Positions 45,115 through 53,655 of a stretch of 64,000 nucleotides of DNA are shown here, one piece after another. The notes under the pieces were generated by a model. It had not been told where the DNA came from. It saw nothing but the letters and a program-made list of their open reading frames with translations, and ran no database searches. Every line of letters starts with the position of its first letter. Positions within the stretch are counted from its first letter, which is position 1. The DNA is taken from the NCBI RefSeq assembly GCF_014196715.1, contig NZ_JACIEF010000004.1:1-64000 (forward strand). Direction: 5' to 3'. This DNA comes from Pedobacter zeae. GTDB taxonomy: Bacteria; Bacteroidota; Bacteroidia; Sphingobacteriales; Sphingobacteriaceae. The position numbers and the translations under genes are program-made.

Positions 45115-45146
45115 TTTGCAAGGTATTGGATGTTCCTTTACATTTG
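45115..45146 (+). promoter_or_regulatory. Promoter of the tRNA-like RNA operon
   Basis: TTTG, a 20-bp spacer and TACATTTG form an exact match to the Bacteroidota housekeeping promoter. The predicted start is near 45152, giving a leader of about 45 nt that includes the palindrome GAACGTTC (45168-45175). No protein-coding frame follows before the tRNA-like genes. Confidence 0.75.
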
Positions 45147-45196
45147 TATTAAGCAATTGACAAAAAGGAACGTTCTTTCAAAATTGTTTAACAAAA

Positions 45197-45310
45197 TGTA
45201 GGGTGGTGAAACAGGCAGACACACCTCCTTGTCTCGGTGGCGGAGAATAATGGGAATATACCGGTAACGGTACTAACCACTCCTTGAAGGTTCGATTCCT
45301 TCCCCTACAG
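45197..45310 (+). ncRNA. tRNA-like RNA with GUC loop and long variable arm, copy 1
   Basis: The 114 nt fold into a class II cloverleaf. Acceptor TGTAGGG/CCCTACA (7 bp), D arm GTG/CAC with a Leu-like loop carrying the GG pair, anticodon-like stem CCTCC/GGTGG with a central T-T mismatch, loop TTGTCTC (GTC at 45231-45233), T arm GAAGG/CCTTC with TTCGATT loop, and discriminator G are all present. The variable arm is 45 nt instead of the usual 12-20: GGAG/CTCC, TGG/CCA and TACCG/CGGTA helices capped by a GTAA tetraloop. Position 37 is T, where functional tRNAs have a purine. It may be an unusual aspartate-type tRNA, a regulatory tRNA mimic or a decaying tRNA. Confidence 0.7.
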
Positions 45311-45385
45311 CGGCTTTAGTCCTAAGTCAAGAGTCAATAGTCTTTAACAGATTTACGACTGCAGGCTTTGGACTAATGACTAAAT

Positions 45386-45530
45386 TGTTGGGTGGTGAAA
45401 TTGGCAGACACGCCTCCTTGTCTCGGTGGTGGGGAATAATGGGACAAACGCAGTTTATTGGGTTGACCACAAATTAATTTTTTGAACTGTAGCTAACTAC
45501 CCCTTGAAGGTTCGACTCCTTCCCCAACAG
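45386..45530 (+). ncRNA. tRNA-like RNA with GUC loop and long variable arm, copy 2
   Basis: This second copy of 145 nt has the same elements: acceptor TGTTGGG/CCCAACA, GTG/CAC D stem, identical CCTCC-TTGTCTC-GGTGG stem-loop (GTC at 45420-45422), GAAGG/CCTTC T stem with TTCGACT loop, and discriminator G. Its variable arm is 76 nt, with GGGG/CCCC, TGG/CTA and a larger branched tip (GCAGTT/AACTGT enclosing a second hairpin). AATAATGGGA and CTAAC flank the tip in both copies. Pair changes relative to copy 1 are compensatory (acceptor A-T to T-A, variable-stem A-T to G-C). A terminator follows within 35 nt. Confidence 0.7.
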
Positions 45531-45560
45531 CATTTTTTATGAATAATAAGTTAGTTAATT

Positions 45561-45588
45561 GAGCAATCCTGGATAGGTTGCTCTTTTT
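45561..45588 (+). terminator. Intrinsic terminator of the tRNA-like RNA operon
   Basis: GAGCAA(T)CCT pairs with AGGTTGCTC across a GGAT loop (9 bp with one bulged T), followed directly by TTTTTATTTT. It lies 30 nt after the second tRNA-like gene and ahead of the LacI-type gene. Confidence 0.85.
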
Positions 45589-45676
45589 ATTTTAGGCCAG
45601 TTTTTCATATTCCATACATTATATATAGATATATTATTATATTACCGCTCAAATTTTTATCCGTTCAATACCTGTG

Positions 45677-46693
45677 ATGAAGAAACGCGTTTCAATTAAA
45701 GACATAGCCAAACAGTTAAATATTTCCATTACAGCCGTATCTTTCGTAATTAATGGAAAAGCGAGAGAAAAGAACATCAGCGAATCGCTTACCAAAAAGG
45801 TTTTAGACCTGGTTGCCGAATTGAACTACCAGCCCAATGCCCTGGCTACCAGTTTGCGAACCGGCAAGACCAAAATTATCGGTTTCCTTGTTGACGATAT
45901 TTCTGAGCCCTTTTTCTCGGGCATAGCGCGTCGCATTGATGAGATTGCCTCTGGTTTGGGCTATAAAATTCTTTTTAGCAGTACCCGTAACGATACAGAA
46001 AAAGCGATACAGCTCCTGCAGATTTTTAAAGACAGGCATGTTGACGGCTACATTATGGCCCTACCCGAAGGTTTGGAAGAAGAAGTGAAAAAACTGATCC
46101 AAACAGATGCACCGGTGGTACTGTTTGACCGTTATGTGCAGGATGTAAAAACGGATTATGTAATTATAGATAATCAGAACAGCACATTCCAGGCCACCGA
46201 GCACCTGATCAACAATGGTTATAAAAATATTGGTTTTGTTACGATAGATACTGCTCAGTTGCAAATGGTGGATCGTTTATTGGGCTACGAAACAGCAGTA
46301 GAGAAACATAAACTCCCGGCCATTGTAAAAAAGATCAGTTATGTTAATTCTGCCGAGTCGATCAAGGAAATGGCAAAATTCTTTAAAAAAGAAAAACAAC
46401 TGGATGCCGTAATTTTTGCAGCCAATTACATCTGCCTGGACGGTTTACGAACGTTCAGGAAAGAGGGGATTCGTATCCATAAAGACCTTGCAGTAGTATC
46501 TTTTGATGATTTCGAGATACTCGAATTCTGCGATCCGCCTGTTACGGCAATTGCACAGCCGCTCGAAGCCATTGCCGAGAACATTATGAAAATTTTACTA
46601 AACAAGCTTAAAAAGGCAGGTAAGAATGTAGAAAATGCGCAGGTATCGCTTCCAACAGTATTGAATGTAAGGGCATCAAGCGCAAAAAAATAG
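45677..46693 (+). CDS. LacI family transcriptional regulator
   Basis: This 338-residue repressor-type protein has an N-terminal LacI HTH (VSIKDIAKQLNISITAVSFVINGKA), a hinge helix (NALATSLRTGKT) and a periplasmic-binding-protein-like sensor domain (KIIGFLVDDISEPFFSGIARRIDEIA ... VDGYIMALPEG ... AVVSFDDFEILEF). The family normally binds a sugar or sugar phosphate. The ATG is taken in place of a GTG one codon upstream. No sugar-use genes adjoin it, so its regulon must be elsewhere. The 146 bp before it contain the tRNA-like operon terminator and an AT-rich stretch. Confidence 0.93.
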   Translation: MKKRVSIKDIAKQLNISITAVSFVINGKAREKNISESLTKKVLDLVAELNYQPNALATSLRTGKTKIIGFLVDDISEPFFSGIARRIDEIASGLGYKILFSSTRNDTEKAIQLLQIFKDRHVDGYIMALPEGLEEEVKKLIQTDAPVVLFDRYVQDVKTDYVIIDNQNSTFQATEHLINNGYKNIGFVTIDTAQLQMVDRLLGYETAVEKHKLPAIVKKISYVNSAESIKEMAKFFKKEKQLDAVIFAANYICLDGLRTFRKEGIRIHKDLAVVSFDDFEILEFCDPPVTAIAQPLEAIAENIMKILLNKLKKAGKNVENAQVSLPTVLNVRASSAKK

Positions 46694-46700
46694 AATAAAA

Positions 46701-46731
46701 AAAGGGAATTGATCTAAAATCGATTCCCTTT
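46701..46731. terminator. Bidirectional terminator between the LacI-type gene and frr
   Basis: AAAGGGAATTGAT pairs with ATCGATTCCCTTT (one mismatch, 5-nt loop), with an A-rich run on the left and a T-rich stretch on the right. It lies between convergent genes and can serve both. Confidence 0.8.
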
Positions 46732-46751
46732 ATAATGATTTTTAATGCAGA

Positions 46752-47315
46752 TTAAACGGTCATTACGTCTTTTTCTTTAGCTTCTGCGTGTTTATCAACT
46801 TTGATGATATAAGCGTCGGTCAGTTTTTGTACTTCATTTTCGCCGGTTTTAATTTCATCGTCTGATACGCCTTCGCCTTTTAGTTTCTGGATTTTGGAAT
46901 TGGCCTCTTTACGGATGTTGCGCACCGTAATACGGCCCCTTTCTGCTTCCTCTTTTACTTTTCTAACCAGCTCTTTTCTGCGTTCTTCTGTTAAAGGAGG
47001 TACAATCAGGCGGATCACAATACCATCATTTTGGGGATTGATACCGATATTGGCAACCTGAATTGCTTTTTCGATGGTGGTTAAAAGTGATTTTTCCCAA
47101 GGTTGGATTACGATTGTTCTGGCATCAGGTGTATTGATGCTTGCTACCTGTGCCAATGCTGTAGAAGCTCCGTAATAGTCAACAAAGATACCATCCAACA
47201 TACCAGCTGATGCTTTACCAGCCCTTATTTTAGTTAATTCAGCTTCACAATGATCGATCGCTTTATCCATAGAGGATTGCGCATCCATTAATTGCAATTG
47301 TATGAGTTCGTTCAT
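46752..47315 (-). CDS. frr: Ribosome recycling factor
   Basis: This 187-residue protein releases ribosomes from mRNA after termination together with EF-G. Conserved segments include LTKIRAGKASAGMLDGIFVDYYG, PWEKSLLTTIEKAIQVANIGINPQNDG and LTEERRKELVRKVKEEAERGRITVRNIR. It lies 41 bp after pyrH on the same strand, the usual pairing. In most Bacteroidota I would expect tsf and rpsB directly upstream of pyrH, but here they are about 7 kb away. Confidence 0.98.
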   Translation of the reverse strand: MNELIQLQLMDAQSSMDKAIDHCEAELTKIRAGKASAGMLDGIFVDYYGASTALAQVASINTPDARTIVIQPWEKSLLTTIEKAIQVANIGINPQNDGIVIRLIVPPLTEERRKELVRKVKEEAERGRITVRNIRKEANSKIQKLKGEGVSDDEIKTGENEVQKLTDAYIIKVDKHAEAKEKDVMTV

Positions 47316-47356
47316 AATTGTATTTATATCTACAAAAATAATATTTTTTTTAATGC

Positions 47357-48061
47357 TTACTTCACCAGTGTACCGATTGGTTCACCACTGGCAATTTTCA
47401 TGAAATTACCGTGTTTATTCATATCAAACACAATAATTGGGAGTTGGTTTTCTTCGCATAGGGTAAAAGCTGTCATGTCCATTACATTAAGCCCTTTATC
47501 GTATACTTCCCTGAAAGAAATTTCGCCATATTTTGTAGCTAAAGGATCTTTTTCAGGATCTGCGGTATAAATCCCGTCAACACGTGTTCCTTTTAAAACC
47601 ACATCGGCTTTAATTTCGATTGCACGTAGAGCAGCTGCAGAATCGGTGGTGAAGTATGGATTTCCGGTACCGGCGCCGAAAATAACCACACGTCCTTTTT
47701 CGAGGTGACGAACAGCTCTTCTGCGGATAAAAGGTTCGCAGATCTGTTCCATTTTAATTGCGGTAAGCAAACGGGTTTTGATACCAACTTTCTCTAAGGC
47801 ATCTTGTAGGGCCATAGAGTTGATCACCGTTGCCAACATGCCCATATAATCGGCCTGAGCCCTGTCCATCCCACTTTTTTCGGCGCTTAGGCCTCTAAAA
47901 ATATTTCCTCCTCCAATTACGATGGCGATTTCTAAACCTTTATCGTGTACCGCTTTGATATCTTCTGCATATTGCTTAACACGATCATTATCAATACCGT
48001 ATTGTTTGTCGCCCATTAGCGATTCTCCGCTAAGCTTTAGTAGGATGCGCTTGTATTTCAT
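47357..48061 (-). CDS. pyrH: UMP kinase
   Basis: This 234-residue hexameric kinase of the amino-acid-kinase fold converts UMP to UDP. It shows KYKRILLKLSGESLMGDKQYGID at the N-terminus, IVIGGGNIFRG, DYMGMLATVINSMAL and VIFGAGTGNPYFTTDSAAALRAIE. It precedes frr in what is probably a two-gene operon. Confidence 0.98.
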   Translation of the reverse strand: MKYKRILLKLSGESLMGDKQYGIDNDRVKQYAEDIKAVHDKGLEIAIVIGGGNIFRGLSAEKSGMDRAQADYMGMLATVINSMALQDALEKVGIKTRLLTAIKMEQICEPFIRRRAVRHLEKGRVVIFGAGTGNPYFTTDSAAALRAIEIKADVVLKGTRVDGIYTADPEKDPLATKYGEISFREVYDKGLNVMDMTAFTLCEENQLPIIVFDMNKHGNFMKIASGEPIGTLVK

Positions 48062-48174
48062 GACCTCAAAAATATTAACATTTTTTTAATACCGAGCTAT
48101 GCTTTCTAATAATTGATGTAAATATTTAAATAGAAATAGTCGATTAAAGAAAAAGCAGGAATTTATTAAATACA

Positions 48175-48207
48175 CTGCCCCCAAATAGTGTGGCTTTTTG
48201 GGGGCAG
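48175..48207 (-). terminator. Terminator hairpin after the Oar-like receptor gene
   Basis: CTGCCCCCAAA and TTTGGGGGCAG form an 11-bp perfect stem with an 11-nt loop, 25 bp after the receptor stop codon. The 3' flank on the minus strand is AT-rich but without a long T run, so termination may be incomplete. The remaining spacer to pyrH is AT-rich and empty. Confidence 0.7.
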
Positions 48208-48231
48208 TAGAAAAAGATATTTAAATTATTC

Positions 48232-51200
48232 CTAGTTAAAGATGTAACGTACACCAAATTGAGCCTGCCAGCGCGAAATCTGGTCGGTAATATTTTTATA
48301 CGTTGTAGTATATGGTGTTAAGTTTGCTTTATCCTGATAAGGGAAAGAATAGGTTGGTTTTCCTGATGTCGCATCCAAACCTTTATAGGCTAACAATACA
48401 GCGGTATTATAAGTAGATAATGGGATATTTGTTGTTTGATATAAGCCCCAGTCGCTGTTTAACAGGTTGCCGAGGTTAATGATATCCAGTGTAAACTGAA
48501 GTGTATTCCTTTTTCCTTTCGGTCCAACAAAGAAATCCTGAGCAAGGTGTAAATCGGCCCTTTTAAAGTACGACATGATGGCGCCGTTTCTTTTTGCAAA
48601 TTCACCCCTGTGCTTACTAAGGTAGCTATCCTGCGCAATATAAGCATTCAGCTGATTCCAGATCTGATCCTGGGTGCGGGTATCGCCGGTAAAATCAGGA
48701 ACCAGAATAATATCGCCTTTGTTCCGTGGGATGTAAAGCAGATCATTAGCACCCCCATCGTTGTTGATATCACCAGATGAAACGTAACTGAATGCCCCGT
48801 TATTTGCCGATTCGAAAATTAAACCGATAGTGGTGGCTGCATGGTTAAAATACTCTTTTTTATAGCTTAAAGAAGCGATAACCCGGTTGGGCTGGATGAA
48901 ATTGGTATTGGCCAGGACATCTGAATTCGCATCGCCTGCAATTGCCCTTTGCGACCAGATCGAACTTGCAGTAGAGCCACCATCATTTACCGATTTAGAC
49001 TGGCTGTAAGTATAAGCTACACTTGCGTTAAAACCATTGAAAAAAGATTTTTGCAACTGACCTGTAACGAAGTAGGAATAACCCTTTTTGGTATTCTGCA
49101 TGTAAATGAATGGCGAAATAGAAGGATTTGCCGCTGTAGTGCCCGTCTGTGTAGATTTTGCGTTATAACGTTGCTGCCCTTCAATTCCCGGAAGGGTTAT
49201 CAGGCCCGTAGAATTATTGGGCAATGCTGCATTTGAGAAGCTTACTGCGTTAATATCTTTGGTATATGAGGCTTCTAATGTGGCAATGATACCCATTGGT
49301 AATTTCTGATCAATGGCTACGTTTGTTCTCCAGATCTGAGGATATTTAAAATCTTTCGAAGCTGCATCAACCTCATAAGAAGTATTGGCCGTTGCGGTAC
49401 CTGGTGCAGGGCGGTTGGCGTTTACATTCGGATTAAAAATCAAACGGGGATCGCCAGGGGTAGAAACGGTACTTGAACTAAATAATGTTCCGGTGTTTGA
49501 AGCCTGGTTAGAAATCCAAACATAAGGTACCTGACCGGTGAAAATTCCGGTTCCACCACGTAATTGTGTGGTTTTGTCGCCAAAAACGTCATAGTTGAAG
49601 CCTACACGTGGTGAGAACAACAGTTTTTTATTCGGGAATTTAGAAATATCCACCTGTAAACCATTTTGGAAGGTTAATGCTGCCAAATTTGGATTTGGAT
49701 CCAGTTTGGTAGGGAAATAGGTATAATCGGCCCTGATGCCATAGGTTAATTTAAAATTATCACTCACCTGGTATTTATCCTGTGCATATAAACTTAAGTT
49801 ATACGACGACATTTTAGCGAAAGGAAATGATCCATCGGCCAATGCCGAATTACGGTATGAATAACTTACCGCAGGCTGATTGTTGATAAAATCATCTGCC
49901 GTTTTAAAATAATACAGTCCATTATAGTTTGGAGCAAAACCATTTAAGAATTTATTTAACTGGTTGCTGGTACCAATGGTGATTTCGTGTTTGCCCGCAT
50001 AAATCGAGAAATCGTCAGAAAACTGGTAGATATCAGAGTTTAACAGGTTATTAGCAGTAAATACTTCGTAACCAAAGCTAGTTAATATACCGCCGTTTCC
50101 ATTACCGATATCAACCATTGGCAATTCAGAACCGTTCGAATTGCGGAAATCTCTTAATGCAGAGTAACCCAGCGTTAATTTGTTCGACATGTTGTTGCCG
50201 ATCCTGGTATTCAATTCTACAATGCCAATGTTAAAGTTATTGTTGATGGTATAACTCGAACCGAAATAAGGCATAGAGGTTGATGATGGCGAACGGCTGC
50301 CGTTTAAACCGGCTGGAATGCCCGAGCCACTGGCAACAACCTGTCTGTTCGATTTCAGGTAGAAATATTTTGCACTTAAGGTGTTATTGGCATTGATGTT
50401 CCAGTCAATTTTGGCCGTAATTTTATCGCTTTGGGTTTTATAAGGATAATTTTCGTACGGACCGGTTGAATAATTGTATTTGCTTAATAAATAGTTTGAT
50501 AAGCGGTCTAATGTAGCTGCATCTGCAGCCGAAACATTGGCACCGGATAAACCTGGTCTTGATGCTACGAAAGAGGTTGCCGGTGTACTGATCCTTTCCT
50601 GCTCGCCAGAAACAAAGAAAAATAATTTGTCTTTAATCATTGGCCCGCCTATGTTTAAACCACGCTGGTTGTAGTTGAAATCAACAATTGGAATTTTGGT
50701 TACACCTGCCGAGTAGCCTGTTAAATCAGTACCCCTGGTATAGTAATATGCCGAACCTTTAAAGTTATTTGTTCCAGATTTTACAATAGTATTGATACCT
50801 GCTCCGGTGAATGATCCCTGGCGGACATCATAAGGGGCAATATCAACCTGGATCTGTTCAATCGCATCTAACGATATCGGTTGTGAATTGGCTTGTCCAC
50901 CTAAGCTGCCCGATAATCCGAACGAATTGTTGAATAAGGCCCCATCTACCGTTAAGTTATTGTAAGAACCGCTTCTGCCGCCAAAACTTAAGCCTCCAAT
51001 GGTTGTAGAGTTTGCTGATGGCGTTAATTTGGTAAAATCAGCCAACGAACGGCTGATGGTTGGCAGGTTGTCAATCTGCTGTCTGGTAATGGTTTCCCTC
51101 GCACCTGTGCGCGATGAGTTGATCACCTTATCCTGCGTTCCTTTTACCACCACATCGGCCAGGTTCTGCGAGGTTTCGGTAAGTGAAGCATCAACCCTTA

Positions 51201-51501
51201 AATCTTCACCAATGGTGGTATTCAGGTTTTCTTTTACCAGTTCGTTATAACCAATATAACTTATTTTAATGGTGTACGGGCCACCCACACGTACATTGGG
51301 TAAGTTGTACCTGCCATCGGCCCGGGTGAGGGTTGAGTATTTTGTGCCTGAGGGGATGTGTATAGCAGTAACCGTTGCGCCAGGTATTACCCCTTTTTGA
51401 TCTTTCACTGTACCAATAAATGATGCAGTGGTAACCCCTTGTGCAAAACCGTAAAGCGTTACGGTAAACATAAAAGTTACTAGTAATATAAATTTTTTCA
51501 T
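48232..51501 (-). CDS. TonB-dependent receptor, Oar-like
   Basis: This 1089-residue outer-membrane protein has a signal peptide (MKKFILLVTFMFTVTLYGFAQ) and a carboxypeptidase-regulatory-like domain (residues 27-110: ASFIGTVKDQKGVIPGATVT). A plug domain (ARETITRQQIDNLPTISRSL, NLTVDGALFNNSFG, DAIEQIQVDIAPYDVRQG) precedes a large barrel ending in RYIFN. The plug sequence is typical of Oar-like TonB receptors, some of which are tied to protein import or secretion across the outer membrane. It lies downstream of nagA and the secreted phosphodiesterase on the same strand, 55 bp from the latter. The ligand is unknown. Confidence 0.92.
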   Translation of the reverse strand: MKKFILLVTFMFTVTLYGFAQGVTTASFIGTVKDQKGVIPGATVTAIHIPSGTKYSTLTRADGRYNLPNVRVGGPYTIKISYIGYNELVKENLNTTIGEDLRVDASLTETSQNLADVVVKGTQDKVINSSRTGARETITRQQIDNLPTISRSLADFTKLTPSANSTTIGGLSFGGRSGSYNNLTVDGALFNNSFGLSGSLGGQANSQPISLDAIEQIQVDIAPYDVRQGSFTGAGINTIVKSGTNNFKGSAYYYTRGTDLTGYSAGVTKIPIVDFNYNQRGLNIGGPMIKDKLFFFVSGEQERISTPATSFVASRPGLSGANVSAADAATLDRLSNYLLSKYNYSTGPYENYPYKTQSDKITAKIDWNINANNTLSAKYFYLKSNRQVVASGSGIPAGLNGSRSPSSTSMPYFGSSYTINNNFNIGIVELNTRIGNNMSNKLTLGYSALRDFRNSNGSELPMVDIGNGNGGILTSFGYEVFTANNLLNSDIYQFSDDFSIYAGKHEITIGTSNQLNKFLNGFAPNYNGLYYFKTADDFINNQPAVSYSYRNSALADGSFPFAKMSSYNLSLYAQDKYQVSDNFKLTYGIRADYTYFPTKLDPNPNLAALTFQNGLQVDISKFPNKKLLFSPRVGFNYDVFGDKTTQLRGGTGIFTGQVPYVWISNQASNTGTLFSSSTVSTPGDPRLIFNPNVNANRPAPGTATANTSYEVDAASKDFKYPQIWRTNVAIDQKLPMGIIATLEASYTKDINAVSFSNAALPNNSTGLITLPGIEGQQRYNAKSTQTGTTAANPSISPFIYMQNTKKGYSYFVTGQLQKSFFNGFNASVAYTYSQSKSVNDGGSTASSIWSQRAIAGDANSDVLANTNFIQPNRVIASLSYKKEYFNHAATTIGLIFESANNGAFSYVSSGDINNDGGANDLLYIPRNKGDIILVPDFTGDTRTQDQIWNQLNAYIAQDSYLSKHRGEFAKRNGAIMSYFKRADLHLAQDFFVGPKGKRNTLQFTLDIINLGNLLNSDWGLYQTTNIPLSTYNTAVLLAYKGLDATSGKPTYSFPYQDKANLTPYTTTYKNITDQISRWQAQFGVRYIFN

Positions 51502-51556
51502 CAATGTTTTTTTAACAAAAATACACTGACATTTTACTGCTTATGTTTTGCTTATA

Positions 51557-52519
51557 TTAATTAATCGTTAAAGACTGTCCTTGCTCAGGGAAGATTAATT
51601 TTAAGTTTTTTATGTTACCTGAAATCAATTGCTGCTTTACTTTTTCTGCTGTTGATCGCGGCGGTTTGATATGGGTAACAATAAATGAAACTTTTTTAAA
51701 GGCTTTATCAGTTGTTAAAGCTTCAAGTTTCGACAGTTCGTTAAAGAAAAGCTTTGGCGTAAGATGCCCGAATAATTGTTTATCGGGCTGCTCATCCGGG
51801 AATGAAACCTCTAAAAAGATAGCTTTTAGCTGACCTGCTGTAATTAGCGGTGCTATACTTCGCCATAAGCTGGCAAGTTTATCTGATTTTTCAATTTCAT
51901 CGGCTCCGGTATCACCCAGGTAAAGTATATAAATATCATCATGATTGATCAGAAAAGCAGTGCTTTTATAAGGATTGCCATGGCTCAGCTCAAAAGCCTT
52001 TACCTTCATTTCTGTGCCCTCCAGCTGATAATTATTGTTTTCAACCAGTGGAAAATAAGTATACTTTTTCAGCTGTGGCTTTTCTCCTTCGTTGGCAAAA
52101 TTAGCCCAGGCATCCCAGGTAAAATATTTATCCTTTAAAATATTGAGCACTGAAGGTAAACCGTAAATGTTTTTTGCGGTATCTGCCGGAGAATTGATAA
52201 TCAGCCCGGCTAAATGATCTAAATGTCCGTGCGATATCAGGTAACCTTTAATCTGTCTGCGCTGAACCTCCTCGCTGATTCCTTTCAGCGATTTCATATC
52301 GATTGCCTTTTGGATACCGGCATTTATAGTTCCTGCATCAAGACAGACATATTTTTCACTTCCTATTGGAGCAATCATGTAAGATGATAAATTGCTTTCA
52401 TCATCACCGCCTTTAACACCAAGTGGGATAATGGTAAAACCTTTGTTTGTTTCCTGTGCCCACAGCACACAGGTAGAAATGAAAAACAAAATAATTACCG
52501 GAAGAATTCTTTTAAACAT
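51557..52519 (-). CDS. Secreted class II cyclic-nucleotide phosphodiesterase (metallo-beta-lactamase fold)
   Basis: This protein of about 320 residues has a signal peptide (MFKRILPVIILFFISTCVLWAQ) followed by a metallo-beta-lactamase fold. The zinc motif SHGHLDHLAGL is the signature of class II 3',5'-cyclic-nucleotide phosphodiesterases; further ligands lie in FELSHGNPYKSTAF and LYLGDTGADE, and VTHIKPPRST closes the site. The export signal places it in the periplasm or outside, as for the periplasmic Vibrio enzyme CpdP. It starts 10 bp after nagA and likely shares its transcript. It would degrade extracellular cAMP or a similar nucleotide; the substrate is inferred. Confidence 0.85.
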   Translation of the reverse strand: MFKRILPVIILFFISTCVLWAQETNKGFTIIPLGVKGGDDESNLSSYMIAPIGSEKYVCLDAGTINAGIQKAIDMKSLKGISEEVQRRQIKGYLISHGHLDHLAGLIINSPADTAKNIYGLPSVLNILKDKYFTWDAWANFANEGEKPQLKKYTYFPLVENNNYQLEGTEMKVKAFELSHGNPYKSTAFLINHDDIYILYLGDTGADEIEKSDKLASLWRSIAPLITAGQLKAIFLEVSFPDEQPDKQLFGHLTPKLFFNELSKLEALTTDKAFKKVSFIVTHIKPPRSTAEKVKQQLISGNIKNLKLIFPEQGQSLTIN

Positions 52520-52529
52520 ATTCGACAAA

Positions 52530-53621
52530 TTATATTTTCTCACCTTTAAAAAAGACTTCTTTTAAATTTAATTCCTCATCAAGTACCACCAAATTTGCTT
52601 GTGCTCCTAACTCGATCTTTGCACAAAGATTTTCAATCCCGATTAAGCCGGCGGGATATTGTGTGGCCATTTTAACAGCATCGTTTAAACTGATACCGCA
52701 GTGCGATACACAGTTTTTAACGGCTTCTAACATGGTGAGCGAAGAACCTGAAAGCGTTCCATCGGGCATTACAAATTTATTCCCTTTTTGGATATGCTGG
52801 TATGGGCCGGTTGAACAGGCTGTAACGGCATCGGTGATGAGGAACAGCCGTTCTTTTAACAGCTTTTGCGCAAACTTAACCACTTCGAAATCGACGTGCT
52901 GTCCATCGGCAATGATACTGGCCATCGCTTTATGATGATTAAAAACCGCAGTAGGAATACCGGGCTCCCGGTGATGGATGGGGCTCATGGCGTTAAAAAG
53001 ATGGGTGGTGGTTTGTATGCCTTTATTGTAGGCGGTTGTAGCCTCTTCAAAAGTGGCATTACTATGGCCTAAAGAAACGACCACCCCACTATCTAATAAA
53101 TATTGGATTACTTCGTCATCCTGAAGCTCAGGAGCAATGGTCATCATTTTGATCACGCCGTCGCCGAAATCGAGCAATTGTTTAATTTCATCCAGTTCGG
53201 CCTTGCGAACAAATGCCGGAACGTGCGCGCCTAAACGTTTTGGATTTAAAAAAGGGCCTTCTAAATGTAAGCCCAGGCAGTTTCTTGCGAAAGCACGGTG
53301 TGCTTTAACGGTTTTGATACAGGCATTGAATACTTCTGGCGTATTGGTAGCGAGGCAGGCGAGGAAGCCGGTTGTTCCTTTTTTTAACAAATCATCTTCC
53401 ATAATGGTTAACGATTCGATGGTTGGATCGGCGGAGAACAAACGTCCGCCTGAGCCATAAATCTGTAAATCTATAAACCCGGGCACGGTGATCGACTGGC
53501 TATTAACTGTTGTAGCCGAAGGTCTGATGTTGGTAATATCAGTATGGCTGATTTCAATTTCCTGACCGCTTATTAATGTATCGTTATGGTAATAGGAAGT
53601 ATTGGGAATGATCTTGGGCAT
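52530..53621 (-). CDS. nagA: N-acetylglucosamine-6-phosphate deacetylase
   Basis: This 363-residue amidohydrolase removes acetate from GlcNAc-6-P to give GlcN-6-P for cell-wall recycling or catabolism. Conserved segments are TVPGFIDLQIYGSGG (replacing the usual DxHxHG region), LGLHLEGPFLNPKRLGAH with the metal-binding Glu, SLGHSNATFEEA, TTHLFNAMSPIHHREPG and ITDAVTACST with the catalytic Asp. The ATG gives MPKIIPNTS; the longer frame would begin with TTG. nagB is not nearby. Downstream are the secreted phosphodiesterase and the Oar-like receptor. Confidence 0.94.
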   Translation of the reverse strand: MPKIIPNTSYYHNDTLISGQEIEISHTDITNIRPSATTVNSQSITVPGFIDLQIYGSGGRLFSADPTIESLTIMEDDLLKKGTTGFLACLATNTPEVFNACIKTVKAHRAFARNCLGLHLEGPFLNPKRLGAHVPAFVRKAELDEIKQLLDFGDGVIKMMTIAPELQDDEVIQYLLDSGVVVSLGHSNATFEEATTAYNKGIQTTTHLFNAMSPIHHREPGIPTAVFNHHKAMASIIADGQHVDFEVVKFAQKLLKERLFLITDAVTACSTGPYQHIQKGNKFVMPDGTLSGSSLTMLEAVKNCVSHCGISLNDAVKMATQYPAGLIGIENLCAKIELGAQANLVVLDEELNLKEVFFKGEKI

Positions 53622-53655
53622 AACAAACGTTTGAGTAAATTTAAGCTTACACAAT

